Positions 14,108 to 33,490 of a stretch of 64,000 nucleotides of DNA are shown here, piece by piece. The DNA is from Trochalopteron elliotii. Its lineage: Eukaryota > Chordata > Aves > Passeriformes > Leiothrichidae. Both the position numbers and the translations under genes were made by a program. The notes under the pieces were generated by a model. It searched no databases. It was given only the letters and a program-made list of their open reading frames with translations, and had not been told where the DNA came from. The DNA lies in NCBI GenBank assembly GCA_024734555.1, contig JANPWX010000073.1, positions 1-64,000 on the forward strand, written 5' to 3'. Within the stretch, counting starts at the first letter, position 1. Each line of letters starts with the position of its first letter.

Positions 14108-15241
14108 ACTAAACTGATTCCCTCACTGAGAACTACAGAGACTTTAAACTCCTGCTGAGACGTACGTTGTGAGGGGCTCAAGTCCCACTTTCTGTCCATC
14201 CTCCTGCCCCTTCCCACCACGGAGCATCAGCCCAGCTTTGCCTTGGCGGCGGTGCCCCGTGGCATGGAGGCACTGGCGTAGCCATTGCCGTGGGCAGCAG
14301 CTGCTCATGTAGTTCTCGGTGGGTGAATTGGGCAGCTTTCCCGGGGGAACTTTGCTGAATGGGAAGAGCTAAAAGACCATAGAGGGCTTTGCTTTTATTT
14401 CTTAGGGCGTTATTCAAAAGGGAGGTGGGAGGGGACAAATTGAGGAGAAAAAAAATTCTTAAGTAACGGGTGCGACGGGTATGAGGGGGAATAAACCCAC
14501 AATAGGGAGAAATTCAGTCCATACCCGCACTCCTGAGGTGGTACGTCCAGTTCCTGAAGAATCCTAAAGAGATAATGCCAGCAAACAAAATCCAGTGGAG
14601 GGGGAAGTCAATCCAAAATGGAGAATAATCCGCGGCGGCCTGAGGTACTCGTAGTGCACACAAATTAAAAGTATCCAAATTTAAAGTATAGATCTCAGAT
14701 TTTTACTTTGTCTTCAGCACAAATTACAAATTGCTAGGGATTATGGGGTTTTTTTTGAGAAAAACCCAAAACCATCCAAAAGTTTACATTGTGTGTCTGG
14801 GACAGATTTACAAGTGGGATGCATCTTTGGAGACAAACTAATCTGGCCACTTGGTTCTGTGGACGTTTATATCCGGGACCGAGGACTCAAAATTCTTTAT
14901 TATGGGAATTTCAATTACCCTTTTAGTTCAAGTTAGAGTTTTGATTTCAATTTTTTTTATTTTTTTAGTAAATGCACTGGCATTGGAACATAAATTTCAT
15001 ATAGAAATGTTTCTATACTATGCCTCACCATTGCACAATCGATTTTTTTGGCATACACTGTGGTGAAGTTGGACTTGCTGCTATGGAGACTGATGTTTAA
15101 AGTTTCTAATTGTATAAACATTTACTATGTCCCCCACACCATGGATTTCTTATAATATTGGCTATATTTTTCCTTGCTGGACTATTCTCTTTTGGATTGA
15201 CTCCCCCTGTTTGGATTATTTCACTGCATTATCATCTTTAG

Positions 15242-15280
15242 GACTCGTCAGGAACAGGACATTTCACCTCAGGAGTACGG
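15242..15280 (+). CDS. GSK3B: GSK3B alternative microexon (neuronal GSK3-beta-2 insert)
   Basis: This 39-nt exon is in phase 0 and encodes DSSGTGHFTSGVR. It is preceded by acceptor atcatctttag and followed by donor gtatgt at 15281. The peptide is the 13-residue insert known from the longer 433-residue GSK3B isoform. It enters between K303 and V304 in the C-lobe insert loop. Because 39 is a multiple of three and both flanking junctions are phase 0, inclusion or skipping keeps the frame. In mammals the insert form is enriched in brain and alters substrate preference. A UGC lies 15 nt upstream of the acceptor, as seen at neural SRRM4-dependent microexons, but that link is inferred. The exon is too short for ordinary ORF calling and was found by reading the intron. 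Confidence 0.96.
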
Positions 15281-23370
<8,090 letters not shown>

Positions 23371-23469
23371 AACTGTCAAGTAACCCATCTCTGGCTTCGA
23401 TCCTCATCCCTGCTCATGCCCGGAACCAAGCAGCTGCTTCAACCCCTACAAATGCTACAGCGGCCTCAG
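23371..23469 (+). CDS. GSK3B: GSK3B coding exon, residues 366-398 (C-terminal tail)
   Basis: This 99-nt exon completes codon E366, encodes [20 protein letters not shown] and [12 protein letters not shown], and leaves one G for the next codon (D399). Acceptor ctccag ends at 23370 and donor gtgaga begins at 23470. It encodes the flexible tail after the kinase domain. The Ser389-Thr390-Pro unit, reported as the p38 MAPK inhibitory site, is intact. Compared with human from memory there are several substitutions (S for P, S for T, A for P, N for I), so the tail is less constrained than the kinase core. A C-rich/G-rich inverted repeat begins 24 nt after the donor. Confidence 0.97.
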
Positions 23470-23493
23470 GTGAGAACGTGCAACTGCCTGCCT

Positions 23494-23580
23494 CCCTCCC
23501 TCCCTCCCCACCCTTGCTCCTGCTGCCCAGGCACCTTCCCTCTGCTGAGGCCCACAAAGTGAGCAGGGAGGGAGGGAGGG
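23494..23580. repeat. 15-bp inverted repeat CCCTCCC.../GGGAGGG... with G-quadruplex potential
   Basis: CCCTCCCTCCCTCCC at 23494-23508 is perfectly complementary to GGGAGGGAGGGAGGG at 23566-23580, with a 57-nt loop. The G arm has four G3 runs with 1-nt loops, the classic quadruplex pattern, and lies on the transcribed RNA strand. The element starts 24 nt inside the intron after the GSK3B donor at 23470. Confidence 0.85.
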
Positions 23581-26500
23581 ATTGTTTCAGGATCACCTGA
23601 ACCTTGGTCTTGGCAGGTGGTCATTTGGGTGCTAGCTGTGGTCACCAAGCCAAATCCCAGCCCAGGGCACTCCAGCTTGTATTTGATTGCTTAATGTGTT
23701 GGTCCTTCTCACTTGGACTTTTACTCTTAAAAAAAAAAAGTCATTATCTCACCTGGTTTTTAGGAATCCATGTGGATTGGTTTGCACTTAATTTCTGTGC
23801 TCTCAGCCATCCTGAAATTAACATTGAGTTGGTGCATGAGTTTTTGTGATGCCTAGAAATAAAAGAAACAGCTAGCTCAGAGCATGTGGGCTCTGTGCAG
23901 TGTGCATGGAGAGGATTTTTCCCTAAGGGCATTGGCATCTAAAAGTCTAGTTAGGGAGTTCAGTCAGCATGCTCACTGCCTCATCTTAGTAGTTGCAGTT
24001 GCTTCCTACTGAGTTTGCTTGTGTCATCTTCAGGCACAAGGCAGATGTTTTTGGGTTTTGGCCAGCACTGAGTGCATTTTTTGTTTGCCTCCTGCTCTCT
24101 CAGGTTTCTGTCAGAAACCTTTTAAAAGCTCACTGTTGGCCTTTAGCCACCTCATACTGTATTCTGTTTCCAGTGAAAGCTTTAAGCCTGGTAATACCAG
24201 TTGGGAAAGTCCCAAAGAAAGCTCCCAGGTGCTGCAGGATGTGGCAGAGGTGATTAAGTACATAGTACTCTTCCTCTGAGTCAGCCCTGAGTCAGCACAC
24301 CAGAGGCTGTCTCGGGGCTTGGGCAACCAAAGGCAGGCTGCAAAACAGGTGTGCTTCCACATGTCCTGCATGCAAGTCAGCCCAGCCCACAGGGGCTGTC
24401 AGCCCTTCTGCAGTGCAGAACACTTCCTTAGCATAGGACAGCTGATAAGGAGAAGGCCTGATTCAACAGCTGCTCTTGAAGTGTGCAGGAAGGCATTTGC
24501 TGATGTTGGTTGATGTGCTGGACAGTTACCTGAGATTTGATGCACTTGGTCCAGGCAGTGCCATACAGAGAGCATTTTCATACTCTGGGACAGATGCACC
24601 CAGGTTTGAAAGATGAGATTTCTCTTTGAAATTGTAGTAGCAGTAGATTAAAGGTACAACTTGTACCATTTATGTACTCTGAATTTAGAAGAAAGCAAAA
24701 CTGCTATTTTCAAGTTCAATGTTTGTTTCATGCACTTAGTGCTATTTTGCAAATAGTCATGTTCTCTGTTTCCCTCTTGTATGCATCTGTTGCTCAACAA
24801 CAAGTGAGAAAACAGATAAAGTAGTAAAAGTGATTTAAAAACTACAAAATACAAACATGGAAAATTATTTTAAGCCTTTCTGAATAATGCTGTTTCACCT
24901 AATGTCAATTTCATGCCTTTTAAGGAGTTCTCTCCACCAAGACACAAGTCTTGAGGAATTAATGGGGTTAAGAAATCTGTTTTCACTCAGCACTTTTCAA
25001 GGGCTCATGTAGGGAGGAAATGCATTAGGCCAAGTCCTAAATGTGAAGTTTAAAAAAAAAAGAAAAGAAAACCCCCCAAAAAACAAAGCCAAAAAACCCC
25101 AACCTGTTCCATGTTATTGATATCAACATTTTTAAAGCTTCTGTTTGCAAGCAGTGCCCTGAGTTGGTATATGTCCTCCTATTTGTGGTTCAAAATCAAA
25201 AGTAATATTCTTACTGATTGGAGAGAAATTGTGAAATCAAGTTCAGTATTGGACAGCTTTGGATTTCTGCAGTTGGTTGTTTATTACTCATGTGGTTTTC
25301 TCACAGCAAGTGGTGGGAATGTCATCAGAGTTATGATGTTTAGGATTAGGTCCTGTTGAGGCTATTTTAATCTGTCGTGCTTTGTATGCTGATGCTACAC
25401 TTAGGAAGAGATTTTCATACAAGAAAACATACATTTTCTTTCTCCATACCCCCTGCACCTCCCAGAGCAGTAAATGTTAAGTTCCCAAGGAACTGCTAAA
25501 GCAGTGTGGGAACAAGTCTCCCACCTAACCCAGGGCATCCTGATAGGCAGGAGACTTCTCTGCAAAATGTTTGCTTGTGTGACTAAGCAGTCACAGGTTC
25601 AGAAACTGCTTTTCTGAGTGGCAATGATGCAGCAAAATGTAGCTCTCAAAGCAATAAAGGGAAGAGCAAATATGTAACTGTAATTCACATTATTAGCATG
25701 TAACTTTTGCCTCTCTCTAGCAAGCAGTGTTAAAAAACTACATTTGCTGTCAATTTCCTCTTCTCTTGAGGCAAAAAGCTGTACTTGCTCTAGTAATGGA
25801 ACCTGGCTTTGCAGTGGGAGTATACAGTGTTGCTGCTCTGGCATTAGTAAATTCTCCTAAACAGTATTATGAGAAGCTCTCTGACATAGTGGCATGTCTA
25901 AAGCAAAGTGGAGGAAAAGAAAGATGAAATCTATTGGCCCCTGCTTGAAATGTTGTGCTGGCTTTCTCTGAATTTGACTGGCCATTGATTAAAAATGCCA
26001 GTGCAGTCATATTCCCAGAGATGGCTGGAGGAGGAAGAGGATGGTTTCATAACTGTGCAGCCACAGCATCTGAGAGGGGAGCATGCAGACCAAGCTGAAT
26101 GCAATGCATTTCTGCCTGTGTGACTACGTTTTTCTTCCTGGATCAGCCAGTGATAGTAGTTACCTCTCTGTTAGTCACTGTTAAGATGGGAAGAGCATAA
26201 TTGCCATCTGCAGGGAAGTGTGCCAGCAGGGATTCTGGGGTCATCATTTTAGGCACCCTGCTGTGTTGATCCCTTGTAATCCCAAATGCAGTGGTGTGTC
26301 TGAACTTTCAGCAACAAAACAGATTAGAGCTGGTGTTACCTGCCAGTGTGTTGTAGTTGAAAAACACCACAGTGCTCCATGAAATAAGATTTAGTGCATT
26401 TGTGGTATTCACATTGAAGGAATTTTGGAAAACTTAAATTCCTTAAGCAGGAGAGGATGGGCAAGCAATTCTCTCAGGCTTCTACAAGCTCAGAACAGGG

Positions 26501-28299
26501 ATGTTTCCGTGACAAGAGAAGTAAAACTTGCACATTTTGCCAGGTTAGCTCAGAGCCTAGATTTCTACATCCATAGGCAAGCACAATAGGAAAACCAGGC
26601 TGTCCTCCTCCTTCCACTTGTCTCCTCAGCTGTCCTGTGAGGATTTCCAGGCTGGTGGTAGCTTTGTTTCTGTGTCTTTGCAGATGAGCAGCACAGCCTG
26701 TCAGCATCACAAATGCCCCCAGCTAATGCTGTCAGCAGTGCTAATGGGCTTTCTCAGTCTGAGCTGGCGTCTCCGTCGCTCTCTGAACTGTAGCCTTGTC
26801 TTTCCCTTTCAGGAGGTTTTTGAGGAGTGTTACATATCCTCCAAGAAAGCTGAGGCACTCCTTAGAGGGAAAGCCTGAATTAGAGGAAATTCTCTATAAT
26901 GATGAGAGGTGCTTTTGCCCTCTGTTTGAAAGAACTTTTGGAAGCAGCTGGCACTTAAACCCTGATGATGATTTTTTGCCTGCACAGGCAGCAGTGTCGG
27001 GCAGTGGTTCAGGACAAAGAGGCTGCCCTGACCTCGAGCTGGGCACTTGTCTGTCCTGTGCCACAAAGCTGTGTGCCAGCTCCTAGCTGTGCTCCCCAGC
27101 AGGGCTTTGCTGTCCTCTATCAGCATTGCTGAGGGCCTAGATTTCCTTCTCTTAGGCCCAAATACTGATTTTTCATGGGGAGAAGTCAATGTCCAGAGAA
27201 CCTCATACTCCACTTGTGCACTTCTTCTGATGCTTCAGCAAGGTGATGCTGGAATAAGCACCTCTTTGTTCCTCAAATGTCCTGTTGATGCAGAGTCAAG
27301 AAATGAGCTGAAATGTTAAAATACTGCATTTTCTTGCATCCTGGGAGCCAGGGCAGCCTTGAGCTTGCTCTGCACTCTGTCCCAGCCTGGGAGGACTTCT
27401 GTATATTGTTGTGAGAAGCCCCAAGAAAATGTTCTTGGCCTGCAACACCTGATTTATTTTCTTTTAACATATGGCATATATATTTCTCAGGAACTTTCCT
27501 GTTACAGTGATGATAGAAAAGAAGCATATGTTACATGAAATAGCTCCATCCCCTCCTCTTTTTTTTTCTTTTTCTCTGTGTAGTAGCAATGTAATAATAA
27601 CAATTCCAGCCTCTGCTATCTTCAGGAAATTGAGATCAAAAGACACGTTTCATTTCAGCAAATGAAATACAAGCACTTTTTGTAGACACACAGAGAAATC
27701 CTCTGCCAACAGTATAGACTCCAGCTGGACTGCTCACATCAGACACTGCCATCAGATGTTGCATTAACTGGAGTTTATCCATACTTGAAAATTAATCTAG
27801 AGCAGGCATAGTGGAGTTTAAAGTATAGAAACTATTATCTGGCTGACTGATTTCTGTGGTCATTTTTGGTCTGCTTGCATGTGGGATTTGGGAATTGCTC
27901 CTTCAGGGAAATTCTTCACGTAGGAGGGCATCTCCTTCCTGGCAAGGCCAGCTTCCCACGTAACATTGGTACTGTCATCATGCTGCCTTGGTGCTTTAAT
28001 TGCATGAGCTTTTTTTTTGGTCATGGTGGTCATTCCTTTGTAAAGGAGGGGATGCAATTAATTTGGGGTGAGATGAAAGGGAATGAGAAACTCCCAGGAC
28101 AGTCATCTGGCATCCTCTGCCCACAGGACTTTGTCTTTCTTCCCACCCATTCCTTGCAGCATTTCCTTTTCAAACGGCATCACCCTCTCTTCCCACTTGT
28201 CAGTTGTGTTTCTGGATGCTGCTAATTGTTTGATTTCCTATTTTTGTTGCTGTTGTCAATGTTACTTAATTTGTGACTCAGCAAGTGCTGCCCATTTCT

Positions 28300-29107
28300 A
28301 GCCAGCATATATGGTGTGGTTGACAGACTGGAGGGAAGGGATGCCATCCACAGGGACCTTGGAAGGCTTGAGGGGGACCTGTACAAAACTCACCGAGTTC
28401 AACGGGACCAAGAGCAAGGTCCTGCCCCTGGGTCAGGGCACCCCCAGGCACAAATACGGGCTGGGCAGAGAATAGATTGAGAGTAGCCCTGAGGAGGAGG
28501 AGGATTTGGGGGTTTTGATTGATGAGAGGTTGGACATGAGTTGACAACATGCCCAGAAAGCCAAATGTATCCTGGGCTGCATCGAAATCAGCTTGGGCAG
28601 CAGGTCGGGAGAGGTGATTCTGTCCCCTTCAACTCTCATCTGTGACACCCCACCTGAAGTGCTGTGCCCAGTTCTGGGGCCACCAGCATAAGGATGTGAT
28701 TATCAGGGCCTGGAGCACCTTGAGAGAGTAGGGACTGATCAGCCCAGAGAAGAGAAGGCTCTGGGAAAACCATTTAGCAAACTTCCAGGACTTAAAGGGG
28801 GCCTACAAAAGAGCCAGAAAAGGACTTTTTACAAGGACATGAAGAGATAGGACAAGGGGAAATGGGTTCACACTGAAACAGGGTAGTCTGAGATTAGATA
28901 TTAGGATGAAATTTTTTACTGTGAGACTGGTGAGGCACTGGCGCAGGTTGCCCAGAAAAGTTGTGGCTGCCCCTGGAACTGTTCAAGGCCAGGCTGGATG
29001 GGGCTTTGTGAAATCTGCTCTAGTGGGAGGTGTCCCTGGCCATGGCAAAGAAATTGGAACTGAATGTTCTTTAAGGTCTCTTTCAGCCCAAAACAGTCCA
29101 TGATTCA
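28300..29107 (+). mobile_element. CR1 LINE copy, about 0.8 kb, 3' end present
   Basis: This is the longest CR1 fragment in the window, on the + strand. In order it shows the reverse-transcriptase C-terminal region ('ggaccttggaaggcttgagg', 'ttctggggccaccagcataa'), the 'gaggcactggcgcaggttgc' 3' block, and a terminus near 29075-29107 ('ctctttcagcccaaaacagt'). The reading frame is broken, so it is inactive. It is 5'-truncated and lies in the GSK3B last intron. Confidence 0.92.
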
Positions 29108-30538
29108 GTTCAGTGCCTTTGTTTGTGGCTGTGGTCAGGTAAGTGTGGCTGAAGAGAAGGGGGTTTTGCTGACAGGTGACCATAGAGCATTGTCCAGCTC
29201 CTCTGTGATGGAGAAATGTTTCTGCCTACCCAGTGTCCACCAGTGTGTTTTGTCACATCTGACATTCCTGCTAGTCACACAGCCCTTCAGGCTGAGGTCA
29301 CCAAATCTGTTCTTGCTTTTATAAACCCTTTCCATGTGTCTTTTGGAGTACATGGTTTGCCCAGTCTGCCCTCTTCTGTACCAAGATAATAAGTCTTTCT
29401 GACGTTTTTTCCTGTTGCAGTATCAATAGCTTTGTAGTTAATCTTACGTAAATTAAGTGAGTGAAATGCATGACAGTCTCTTGGAGGAAACCTCATTTAA
29501 TACCATTTTCCCATCCTGTATTTTATGTGTTTAGGTGTTCACCCACATATCTATAAGTATCTTATAGTCTTTCTGACTTGGCTAATAACATACTGTATAG
29601 AATGGTTCCAGGAGAAATTTTCCCCTGGTACGTTTTTTCCCCTACTGACTCTTTTAATGCTAAGATTTTTTTTTTTAGAGGAAATACCTGATGCATGCAG
29701 CCTATGAAAACACAGTTACAGTGAATTTCCTTTTGGTATTTCTTTGCAAACCCTCCACTTTCTTGGAATGCACTTTGACACATGCCCTTGATCCTGTGAC
29801 TTGTCTCTGTGAAGCACTGTCCCTCCCTGAGAAGGTGTTGGAGGCATTTACTGCAGAGATCCGATCCTCTAACATATCATGTGCTTGCATAAACCTCATT
29901 ACTGGCTTCAGGCCTTGATGTTAATCTGCTTCAACAGTTCAGAGGGTGGCAGATCCAACTTGGGTTGAGCAACACTGAATACAGCAGCAGACTTGAAAGA
30001 CTTTCTCAGGCAACAAGTGCACGAGTTGCACATTGGCACACCAGCTGTTTCTGCCAGGGGAGCAGGCTTGTCATGTTCCTTGTCTGCGCTCATTGGCACA
30101 ACTAACAGGTAGATTTATTATAAGAAGGACTAACAATGTGAGACTTCAGCACCAATGTGAAACCTCATAATGACCACAGACACTGGTGTTGGCTTTGGCA
30201 ATGCCAGTGTGCCTTGTCCTGTGGTTTATGGGATGCAACACGGGCGACTTCGCACTGCGCAGCCAGTGTTACAAACTGCAAAACCTGCTGGAACCCAGCC
30301 TGCAACCCTCCAGGTTGCTTTTGCCCTGCTTAAAGACCATCTTCTGTCTTTCCCCAGATTGGATTGTTCCATCTGCATGCCCTGAAGTCAGGAGAGCATC
30401 CTAACCAAACACCACCTTGGTGGGAGTTGTGGGTTTCCCCTTGTGGACAATGTCATAGCTGTTGTTTCCAATGTGTCTCTGTTTTGGAGGTAATGCTGGT
30501 TGTTTTTTTTCTCTCCCCTTCTCGTCTGTTGTTTGCAG

Positions 30539-30606
30539 ATGTTAACGCAGGAGAACGAGTTCAGACCAATAGTGTAGCTACAGCATCAGCCTCCAACTCC
30601 ACCTGA
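30539..30606 (+). CDS. GSK3B: GSK3B last coding exon, residues 399-420 and stop
   Basis: Two bases complete D399, then VNAGERVQTNSVATASASNS and T are followed by TGA at 30604-30606. Acceptor tttgcag ends at 30538. The terminal ASASNST is the GSK3B signature end, while the middle of this tail differs from the human sequence ([21 protein letters not shown] in my memory) at about seven positions. Tail length is unchanged, so there is no indel. The exon continues into the long 3' UTR without interruption. Confidence 0.97.
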
Positions 30607-32004
30607 ACCAGTACCAAGCAGCCAGCTGCACAGGAAAAATCACCAGTAATTTGAGTCTTGCTCAGCAACACTGGTCACATTTGGAAAGAAAATTAAAAAG
30701 AGGAAAAAAAAAATTCAACAAAACAACAAACCAACCAACCTGTTCATTTTAGTGTTCAATTTTTTATTATTATTATTGTTGTTCTTATTTAACCTTGTAA
30801 AATATCTATAAATACAAACCAGTTTCATTGTATTCTCACTGCAGGGTGTCCGGGGCAGGGGACTAGGTGGGGGGAGGAGGGAAAGTGGAGCAATACAACA
30901 CACCAATGTCTCCCCTCGACAATCTCTTCATGTTGGAAGTTTGCTGTTGTGTACTTCAGAACCAGGACTCTTGCCTCATACCCCCTCCCACAATGGAAAG
31001 AAGGAAAAAAACGAAACAAACAAATCCCAAACCTCATTCTCTGCTGAAGTTCTTTTTTTTTTTACCCTCTTTTTTTATTTTCTTTTTAAGTGAAGTTTTG
31101 GACTTTGATGTAGTGCACAGCTTGAATTTGGTCGGGAGCTTAGCAAGGGTCATTCAACAGAGCTCAGCGTTTCTTGTCAGCAAATCCATATCCCAGGTTA
31201 TCTGAAGAGCTGCCCTGGCTTGGCACGGGGAGCGGGCGACGTGGTAGGGAAATAGGTTGCCATGGGGTGGGGGGGAGGGTTTGCCGTGTGTCTAAGGCTC
31301 GAACCGCTAGCGGAAGCCTTCAGTTTAAAAATCACTGCTAGTGATGAGGAAATCTGCAGCTTCATGTGGGAAAAGTCTTGCCCCAGTGGGTGATATATAA
31401 TATAATACACACACATGCACGAACAGCAGCGGTCAGCTCTGCCGAGGCATTCCCTTTGCCCAGCCGGAGCTCCTGCTTTCCGTGTCTCGGGCCGGCTCCC
31501 AGCTTCAGCAGAGAAGAGCGGACGAACAAAATCCTTGGCAGGGGCCCAGCTGGTGGATGGATGTTAAGGGACTTTTTGGGAAGTGGCCACTGTGAAAGTG
31601 TGTTTGGTTGGGTTTTTTCTCTCCCCACCCCTCCTTGGCTCTTGATTTCAACAGGCTTCCCTTTCCTAAGGTGCATACAGGAAAAGGACACCAGGGTTTA
31701 TAATGTGAACTGTAACAGGCTACTGGTTTATTTTGTAATACTTTTCTTTTTAACTGCAGTTTTAAATTGCAGGATGCCACATTCTCCAATAGTTCTGATT
31801 TTAAATCCACAGCTAGAATCTGTATTTAATTTTCATCTTTTTTAACCTCTTGCTTTTTCTTTTTTTTCTTTTTGATCTCTATTTATTGATGCGTGTTGCC
31901 ACGTCGCCATTATGTTTTTACATTGGTAGAATATTAAAATACACATCTGAATGCTCTTGACGGTAATTTGTACCTGCTGACTTGTAGGAAAGCTGGCTCT
32001 ATAT

Positions 32005-32050
32005 GAGTGTGTGTGTATATATATTATATAAATATATACATGTATACATA
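32005..32050 (+). repeat. GT/TA microsatellite in the GSK3B 3' UTR
   Basis: Alternating gtgtgtgtatatatattatataaat... sequence, with imperfect dinucleotide repeats. Confidence 0.85.
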
Positions 32051-32728
32051 GATACAATACTGCTTTTTTTATTTTGTCTACGATCTCGAATCAGTCTGAC
32101 TGAAGCGTGAGGTGAATGCTTGTTCTAGTCCATCAGTTCAGGGTCCAGGTTTCCTCCCTGCGACGGCGTGTGGTGCGAGCATCCACGTCTCTCTTCCTGA
32201 AGTCAAAGCAATATTCCTTGCGAAAGGGTCAGGTGAGCGGCCGGATGCAGCCCCGGCGCGGAAATGAGACTTTTGGAGACCTGATCTTGTGGTAGGCTTG
32301 CGGTTGGTGTCCGCTCCAGCCTTATCCTTCTTCAGAGAAACAAACTGTAGTCGCCTTTGGTGCTTACCGAGCAGTTCCTCGACCTGCGGATCTCTAAGGC
32401 AAGCAGTTGCTTTTCGGGAACACGCGGAACCTTCGTGTGGCCCGGGGGGAACCGGCAGTAGCGGCTTTGGAAGCTCGGCCGCCGCAGGGGTGGCAGGGGC
32501 TTGGTCACAAGCTCGGTGTGTTTCTTCTTGTACCTTTTATGCTGTTGACGTGGGATTTTTTGGAAACTGTCTCTTAGCAGCCCCAGGACTGATAAAAGCT
32601 CTGCCCTCTCCCTGCTGCCTGGCACGCGGTGGGTTTGGGGACGCGGGAGCTGATTGAAGAGGTGAGTGACCACCTACCATGAAACCGATAAACCCTCATG
32701 TTATACCCCTCGGCGATTTGCTGTTGGG

Positions 32729-32751
32729 CACACACACACACAAAAAAAAAA
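32729..32751 (+). repeat. (CA)n followed by poly-A
   Basis: About six CA units run directly into ten A residues within the GSK3B 3' UTR. Confidence 0.85.
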
Positions 32752-33345
32752 GGTTTTAAAGCTTTTTTGCATTCTGGCTGGCTGCAAAGGAAAGCACACC
32801 CACGCTGAGAAACAGAAGGCTTTCCAAATGCTTACCTGCAACTTAATAGAAAGGGCTGAAGAGCGTCTTAACGCATGCGCTCAGCTAGTCAGTGTCCTGA
32901 AAGGTAAGTGAAGGGGCTTGGTTGACCCAGTGATCCAAATCCATGCAGGAGACTCAAAAAGTAGGACAGTGGCAGGGTATGGATCTGCTGTATAGACAAG
33001 AATGCTGAAGCATTGGCCACAGTCGCTGTTATTTGGAGGCAGTAAATTACCGAGTCTTTAAAAAAAAAAAAAAAAGTAATAAAAATATAGAAGAAAAATT
33101 GCTGCTTGTGCCAGGACATGTGGCTTTTCTTTTTCATTTTTTTGTTAAAAGACTGGTGGAGGGGAGTCGGAGCGTTTCTCTCTGGTTTTGTGACTGTGCC
33201 GGCGTCTGTGTGTGTCTCGTGTGTGTGTTAGGCGGGGGGGAGGGTCAGGGGTGCCCCTCTGGTTTTATTTCTGTTTTCAAGGATCATAGCAGGATCACAC
33301 ACTCTTTTATACAAGTTAGATCCAGGTCTTTGAACAACCTTTTTT

Positions 33346-33353
33346 TGTAAATA
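33346..33353 (+). promoter_or_regulatory. Candidate Pumilio element UGUAAAUA
   Basis: TGTAAATA matches the PUF-family consensus UGUANAUA. It lies in the GSK3B 3' UTR just before an A-rich run. No binding evidence can be taken from sequence alone. Confidence 0.45.
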
Positions 33354-33482
33354 AGAAAAAAAAAAAAAAAGAAAAAAAACACAGTAAAAATAGCAACAAA
33401 AAAACAAAGCTCCTCACCAAATTCAAGCTTGTACATTATTATTTTTGGTTGTTTTTGAATTTTTGAGTTTTATTGTTTTGTA

Positions 33483-33490
33483 TGTAAATA
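33483..33490 (+). promoter_or_regulatory. Candidate Pumilio element UGUAAAUA
   Basis: This is the second exact TGTAAATA, 137 bases after the first, in the GSK3B 3' UTR. Confidence 0.45.

Larger units (their letters stand above)
23470..30538 (+). other. GSK3B: GSK3B last intron (7.1 kb)
   Basis: The intron runs from donor gtgaga at 23470 to acceptor tctgttgtttgcag ending at 30538. It contains the inverted C/G repeat at 23494-23580 and an 0.8-kb CR1 copy at about 28300-29107. Nothing else nameable was seen. Several 60-120-codon frames occur, all without recognisable families. Confidence 0.85.

Noticed and set aside
31366..31845. 159-codon frame in the GSK3B 3' UTR.
   Set aside because: It lies wholly in UTR, overlaps open frames on the other strand, and shows no domain. 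It follows from local GC content.
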